Shown: one piece after another, positions 8,009-10,038 of the stretch
How positions within the stretch are numbered: the stretch's first letter is position 1
Layout: the number at the start of each line of letters is the position of its first letter
From: Verrucomicrobiota bacterium
Lineage (GTDB): Bacteria > Verrucomicrobiota > Verrucomicrobiia > Chthoniobacterales > UBA10450
Assembly: GCA_003219095.1 (NCBI GenBank)
Contig: QHPM01000295.1
Coordinates: forward strand, 1-10,038
Direction: 5' to 3'
DNA: 10,038 nt
Program-made: the position numbers and the translations under genes
The notes under the pieces: generated by a model
Told to the model about the DNA's origin: nothing
The model's database searches: none
The model's input: the letters and a program-made list of their open reading frames with translations, nothing else

Positions 8009-8516
8009 TCAAAACGACAATGATCAGCAAAACAGCGTAGACGAGCGGCGCGCCATTTTTTGCGAGCATGAAATAGAGCAGTGGCGTGACTACGATCACC
8101 GCCAGAAAAGCGAGACGACGCCGAAGATGTAGTGCGGTGCTCACTAATTGGCTCAAGCGGGGACGGTCCTGCCAAACACGGCCGCCAATGGAAACGAGCC
8201 CAACACTAACCCCGATATCGGCGAGTAAATTCAGCGTGCCCTGCATGGTGTTGGCGATGGTGAAGAAGGCGTACTCGCGTTGCTCGAGCATGCGAATGAG
8301 CAGGATTCCGCTCAGGAAACCGATCATTTGCACGATTACCTGAACCGTGACAAAGCTGCCGACAACGCGACCGCTGCGAATTAGTCGTCGCAGATAAGGC
8401 GATTGCAAAACGTCAGTGACGCCGGCTGGCGGAAATTCAATCAGCGGCACGGTGGGTTCTAGGAATTTACTTACTATCTGTCCAAACCGGCTGCGGCAAG
8501 TCGCTACGAGCAGCAT
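7623..8516 (-). CDS. Polysaccharide flippase (Wzx-like), N-terminal part of a frame-split gene
   Basis: The ATG at 8516 is the first possible start; an in-frame TAA lies at 8520-8522. Residues 48-120 (RSGRVVGSFVTVQVIVQMIG, then FLSGILLIRMLEQREYAFF, TIANTMQGTLNLLADIGVSVG) match the start of oligosaccharide flippases that move undecaprenyl-linked repeat units across the inner membrane. A helix follows at about 137-152 and another at 160-175. After about residue 176 (position ~7986) the frame turns into Arg/Ser-rich nonsense to its stop at 7623, while the C-terminal flippase sequence continues in the other frame. The first ~40 residues are not membrane-like, and GTG or TTG codons within them could be the real start. 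No clear Shine-Dalgarno was found. This is the first gene of the operon in reading order. Confidence 0.75.
   Translation of the reverse strand: MLLVATCRSRFGQIVSKFLEPTVPLIEFPPAGVTDVLQSPYLRRLIRSGRVVGSFVTVQVIVQMIGFLSGILLIRMLEQREYAFFTIANTMQGTLNLLADIGVSVGLVSIGGRVWQDRPRLSQLVSTALHLRRRLAFLAVIVVTPLLYFMLAKNGAPLVYAVLLIIVVLIGLVIQYSTDRSVRRGVTSNDSCASGLHFPERGHRRRRSDGRDFPAISLAPPLQREGDRFWRAAKRRRSPNHARSHSQPGRQRCLLLFSGPNHHFSHQLFRASEQLGRGSGRARPARHDLCRAGKFTG
7985..8010 (-). other. Frame-change site inside the flippase gene
   Basis: The good reading changes from the frame ending ...IVVLIGLVIQYS to the frame ...SLFSIQRIDLFG. The second frame has a TGA at 8009-8011 and the first loses sense after about 7986, so the shift must fall in this ~25-nt stretch. 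The change is equivalent to one surplus base (or +1 slippage). Removing one base of the TTTT run at 8011-8014 would create a stop, so that homopolymer is not the site; dropping the G of GTT at 8000 would give a smooth IGLLFSIQRID reading. Cause (mutation, sequencing error, programmed event) is undecided. Confidence 0.7.
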
Positions 8517-8581
8517 CGGTTAATGGGCGGACTAGCGGGCACGAAAGTCCTGGCCGATGTTGTTCTTGCTCCAACGCTCTC
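8517..8581. promoter_or_regulatory. Divergent intergenic region between the polysaccharide operon and the plus-strand block
   Basis: This 65-nt gap separates the minus-strand flippase start (8516) from the plus-strand GTG at 8582, so at least the operon promoter is expected here or just upstream, inside the neighbouring fragment. No convincing -35/-10 pair, operator palindrome or leader structure was seen on either strand. The call rests on gene orientation only. Confidence 0.3.
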
Positions 8582-8872
8582 GTGTCTCAGGGGAACCATG
8601 CCTATATCGATCATGTTAGGAGACTGGAGCAACGCTTGGGCTCAGGAGACGAGGCATTGCGTCTCGCGGTCGGAGGCGAGTTCGAAGCAGTCGGCAAATT
8701 GGAGTATTATCTCTTGCGCTCTTTGGGATTAAACACGAGGCACCTCGTTGTCGATGTTGGCTGTGGCAGCGGTCGATTGGCGCGGCAGCTGGCCCCGGCA
8801 TTGGTGATGCCCGCTTTTTGCGGTTTATCAAAACGTTGGCCGGGATCACCGATCCCGGCGACAGCAGATTGA
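8582..8872 (+). pseudogene. Class I SAM-dependent methyltransferase, truncated after motif I
   Basis: From a GTG at 8582 the frame reads YIDHVRRLEQRLGSGDEALR, then EFEAVGKLEYYLLRSLGL, then HLVVDVGCGSGRLARQLAP (54-72). The last part contains a textbook SAM-binding motif I (VDVGCGSGRLA, 57-67) preceded by the helical lid common in sugar and polysaccharide-cluster methyltransferases. A working enzyme of this class needs about 130-200 more residues. Here the sense ends at about 8797, and the remaining ~24 residues to the TGA look like out-of-frame reading. The rest of the methyltransferase is not found in any frame before the intact gene at 8883. The simplest explanation is an internal deletion that removed its C-terminal part. 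It is unlikely to be catalytically active. The exact start is uncertain because no Shine-Dalgarno is visible. Confidence 0.65.
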
Positions 8873-8883
8873 AGATACCGTAA
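8797..8883 (+). pseudogene. Orphan C-terminal tail of a deleted gene, TAATG-coupled to the next gene
   Basis: In the frame two bases along from the methyltransferase fragment, about 28 codons read as plausible protein (GDARFLRFIKTLAG, then ITDPGDSRLKIP) and stop at TAA 8881-8883. That stop shares its last base with the ATG of the 99-aa gene (TAATG), the classic arrangement of a co-translated gene pair. No start or N-terminal domain exists for it here, so it looks like the remaining 3' end of a gene whose body was lost together with the methyltransferase C-terminus. I do not recognise the family. It could also be chance coding in a short frame. Confidence 0.4.
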
Positions 8884-9182
8884 TGGAGCAACGCCTACTC
8901 GAGCGTATTCGCCGTGAATTCCAAAGCGCAGATCAGGATCGTGTAATCGAGCTGGTTGCCAGCTACTCGGGACCGGAAAGAGATCGGGTAAGATGGGACA
9001 TCCTGGAGCTGAGCAAAGGCAAGCTGGAGAAAATCGAAGAGTATGTGAAATCGGCGCAGACTGATTACCGCGACATTCTTTATTGGGCTGAGTATTATAA
9101 GGATGATCCGATGCTGCGTGGTCGTGACCCAAAACAGATGGTTGATGAAATCATTGCCAAATGGGGAAAAAAGAGTGAGTGA
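8883..9182 (+). CDS. Small helical charged protein of unknown function (99 aa)
   Basis: An intact short gene whose family I cannot name. The protein is strongly charged and predicted to be nearly all helix, with no signal peptide, membrane segment or cysteine. It runs MEQRLLERIRREFQSADQD, then VIELVASYSGPERDRVRWDI, then ELSKGKLEKIEEYVKSA, then the aromatic stretch DYRDILYWAEYYKDDP, and ends with a lysine-rich GKKSE. The GPERDRVRWDILELSKG segment suggests two helices around a turn, as in small protein-binding adaptors, but that is inference. GAAG about 8 nt before the ATG may serve as a ribosome-binding site, and the TAATG overlap points to coupling with a now-broken upstream gene. The lower GC and even codon use of the second half support real coding. 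Confidence 0.75.
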   Translation: MEQRLLERIRREFQSADQDRVIELVASYSGPERDRVRWDILELSKGKLEKIEEYVKSAQTDYRDILYWAEYYKDDPMLRGRDPKQMVDEIIAKWGKKSE

Positions 9183-9203
9183 GAACTGGGCGCTCTGGAG
9201 ATT

Positions 9204-9241
9204 CCGGCGAACTCGGTAATCGCAGCAGGCGGTTCGCCCGG
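9204..9241. terminator. Possible bidirectional hairpin between convergent genes
   Basis: The 78-nt gap (9183-9260) lies between the convergent 99-aa gene and the HPF gene. CCGGCGAAC at 9204-9212 can pair with GTTCGCCCGG at 9232-9241, with one bulged base and a 19-nt loop. No T-run follows on either side, so it would not be a canonical intrinsic terminator. Location is the main support. Confidence 0.25.
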
Positions 9242-9260
9242 ATGAAGGAGCAGGTAAGTA

Positions 9261-9626
9261 CTACTTCGGCGAACGTGAATCGGCGTGCGTTTTCACGTTG
9301 CGCCGTTGCTTGTCCACCACCCGGCGCAATTCGCGTTCCATTATCTTGAACGCGTCGTGTATCACCTTCGCCAGCGGCTCGTGCGTGCCGTTATCGATCT
9401 GTTTTTCTTCCGCGACCAATTCGTGTCCGGGCGGGACGGTGACATCAATCCGGACCCGGAATTGGTTTCCTTTTTTGTGAGTATGATTCGGTTGCTCGAT
9501 CGCAACGTCGCACCGGCTGATGTGATCGCAAAATTTGTCCAGCCGGGTCGCTTTCTCCAACACCAATTGTTCGATTCCCAGGGATTTTTTCAGGCCGCGG
9601 TAAGTGATGTTTACTGGCAATTGCAT
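9261..9626 (-). CDS. hpf: Short-form ribosome hibernation promoting factor (HPF/RaiA family)
   Basis: A 121-aa member of the HPF/RaiA (sigma-54 modulation protein, PF02482) family. These proteins bind in the decoding channel of the 30S subunit and silence ribosomes in stationary phase or stress. The beta-alpha-beta-beta-beta-alpha order is visible: strand MQLPVNITYRGL, helix IEQLVLEKATRLDKFCDHI (18-36), strands CDVAIEQPN (39-47), NQFRVRIDVTVPPGHELVAEE (two strands with a PPGHEL turn, 54-74), and the long final helix AKVIHDAFKIMERELRRVVDKQR (86-108). A basic tail follows. The length fits short HPF without the dimerising C-terminal domain of long HPF. ATG 9626 is preferred; the frame also extends to a TTG at 9659 that would add 11 non-family residues. 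It stands alone, apart from the polysaccharide operon. Confidence 0.88.
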   Translation of the reverse strand: MQLPVNITYRGLKKSLGIEQLVLEKATRLDKFCDHISRCDVAIEQPNHTHKKGNQFRVRIDVTVPPGHELVAEEKQIDNGTHEPLAKVIHDAFKIMERELRRVVDKQRRNVKTHADSRSPK

Positions 9627-9636
9627 AGCGGTCTCT

Positions 9637-9666
9637 ATTCTAACGCTTCCGAGCCGCAAACGCCAA
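9637..9666 (-). promoter_or_regulatory. Candidate sigma-70-type promoter for the HPF gene
   Basis: Read on the minus strand, TTGGCG (9661-9666) and TAGAAT (9637-9642) are separated by 18 nt and match the -35 and -10 consensus at 4/6 and 5/6 positions. If used, transcription would begin only a few bases before ATG 9626, making the messenger almost leaderless. The match could be chance, and the real promoter could lie farther upstream inside the next gene. Confidence 0.35.
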
Positions 9667-9701
9667 GGGCTCTCGTGCGATTCGGCTACGGTGCATTTTC
9701 C

Positions 9702-10038
9702 CTAGATTGACTGCAATGAGCGAAAATGGGAAGCCAACTTCGCCGGCTCCACTTTCACCAGATCGGATTTCACAAATTCGACAATGCGATTGCGAACTTC
9801 GGGGGCAAGTAATTCAATGATCGCATTATGGCACGAAGCGGGAGCGGCGAAAGACCACCCTTCCACCCCATCGGACTTGGCGATTTTCGAGATTTGATCG
9901 GCCAACTGCTTGTTAATGCGGCGCTCGGTTTCGGTTTCCAATTTGGTTTCCGCGATCGATGCCTGATGCATTCCGGCCCCATCGCTCGCCGCGTAGCGCC
10001 CGGCCAAATCGGTGACTTTATCGACCAGTTTGCCATGC
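9702..10038 (-). CDS. Host-attachment family protein (eRF1-like fold), C-terminal part (runs off right edge)
   Basis: The reverse strand is open from the right edge to TAG at 9702-9704, giving 111 complete codons plus the stop. The start is outside the window. The visible part reads HGKLVDKVTDLAGRYAASDG, then TKLETETERRINKQLADQISKIA, then the core GWSFAAPASCHNAIIELLAPEVRNRIVEFVKSDLVKVEPAKLASHF (given here in pieces: WSFAAPASCHNAIIELL; VEFVKSDLVKVEPAKL). This matches the C-terminus of the 'host attachment protein' family (PF10116 and the related bacterial eRF1-like group), where a strand reading 'VLVAPPRFLGxLR' is followed by a 'V..xDLTK..xxEL..HL' ending. Despite the family name, the biochemical role is not established. 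The Met inside the window is internal. It ends 75 nt before the HPF ATG on the same strand. Confidence 0.7.
   Translation of the reverse strand, partial: HGKLVDKVTDLAGRYAASDGAGMHQASIAETKLETETERRINKQLADQISKIAKSDGVEGWSFAAPASCHNAIIELLAPEVRNRIVEFVKSDLVKVEPAKLASHFRSLQSI

Noticed and set aside
7985..8010. Programmed ribosomal frameshift in the flippase gene
   Set aside because: No recognised +1 shift signal (rare codon or stop-codon slippage site with an upstream SD-like stimulator) is visible, and flippases are not known for recoding; mutation or sequence error is simpler.
8707..9132. 141-aa minus-strand ORF over the methyltransferase fragment and the 99-aa gene
   Set aside because: The translation is Pro/Arg/Cys-rich with no recognisable motif; the plus strand has SAM motif I and a coherent helical protein.
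9285..9710. 141-aa plus-strand ORF over the HPF gene
   Set aside because: Shadow of the HPF gene; the minus strand matches the HPF/RaiA family along its whole length.
9694..9728. CATTTTC / GAAAATG inverted repeat at the end of the host-attachment family gene
   Set aside because: Only 7 bp with a 21-nt loop, AT-rich, overlapping the coding end and lacking a T-run; too weak to call a terminator.

Overview
The window carries the middle and promoter-proximal part of a Wzx/Wzy-type surface polysaccharide (exopolysaccharide, capsule or O-antigen) gene cluster, followed by a small block of unrelated genes. It is moderately GC-rich bacterial DNA. The protein style (an O-antigen polymerase with the EGALRKW signature, an unusual flippase, and an HPF gene near a host-attachment family gene) resembles soil Verrucomicrobiota such as Chthoniobacterales. 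That placement is inference from recalled protein style; no taxonomic marker is present.

Positions 1-8516 hold one compact run of genes, all on the minus strand and read right to left. The order is: a flippase (split by a +1 frame change near 7985-8010); a DxD-type (GT-A-like) glycosyltransferase; a GT4 glycosyltransferase; a divergent GT-B-like protein without the usual GT4 acidic motif; two more GT4 glycosyltransferases; a Wzy/O-antigen-ligase-like membrane polymerase; and the N-terminal third of another GT4 enzyme that runs off the left edge. Gaps between genes are 3-10 nt, or the genes overlap by 4-20 nt, so this is almost certainly one operon with translational coupling. The expected division of labour is that glycosyltransferases build a lipid-linked repeat unit on the cytoplasmic face, the flippase moves it across the inner membrane, and the polymerase joins the units. 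No initiating sugar-phosphate transferase (WbaP/WecA type), no nucleotide-sugar biosynthesis gene and no export gene (Wza/Wzc) lies in the window, so those would have to be elsewhere.

Positions 8517-9182 are on the plus strand and look like a recombination scar. A methyltransferase fragment is cut just after its SAM-binding motif I. It is followed in another frame by the short tail of an unrelated-looking ORF, whose stop overlaps (TAATG) the start of an intact 99-aa helical protein of unknown function.

Positions 9183-10038 hold two minus-strand genes outside the polysaccharide pathway: a short HPF/RaiA ribosome-hibernation factor and the C-terminal part of a host-attachment-family (eRF1-like fold) protein entering from the right edge. 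No tRNA, rRNA, CRISPR array, insertion sequence or integrase was seen. The only intergenic stretches (8517-8581, 9183-9260, 9627-9701) are all under 80 nt.
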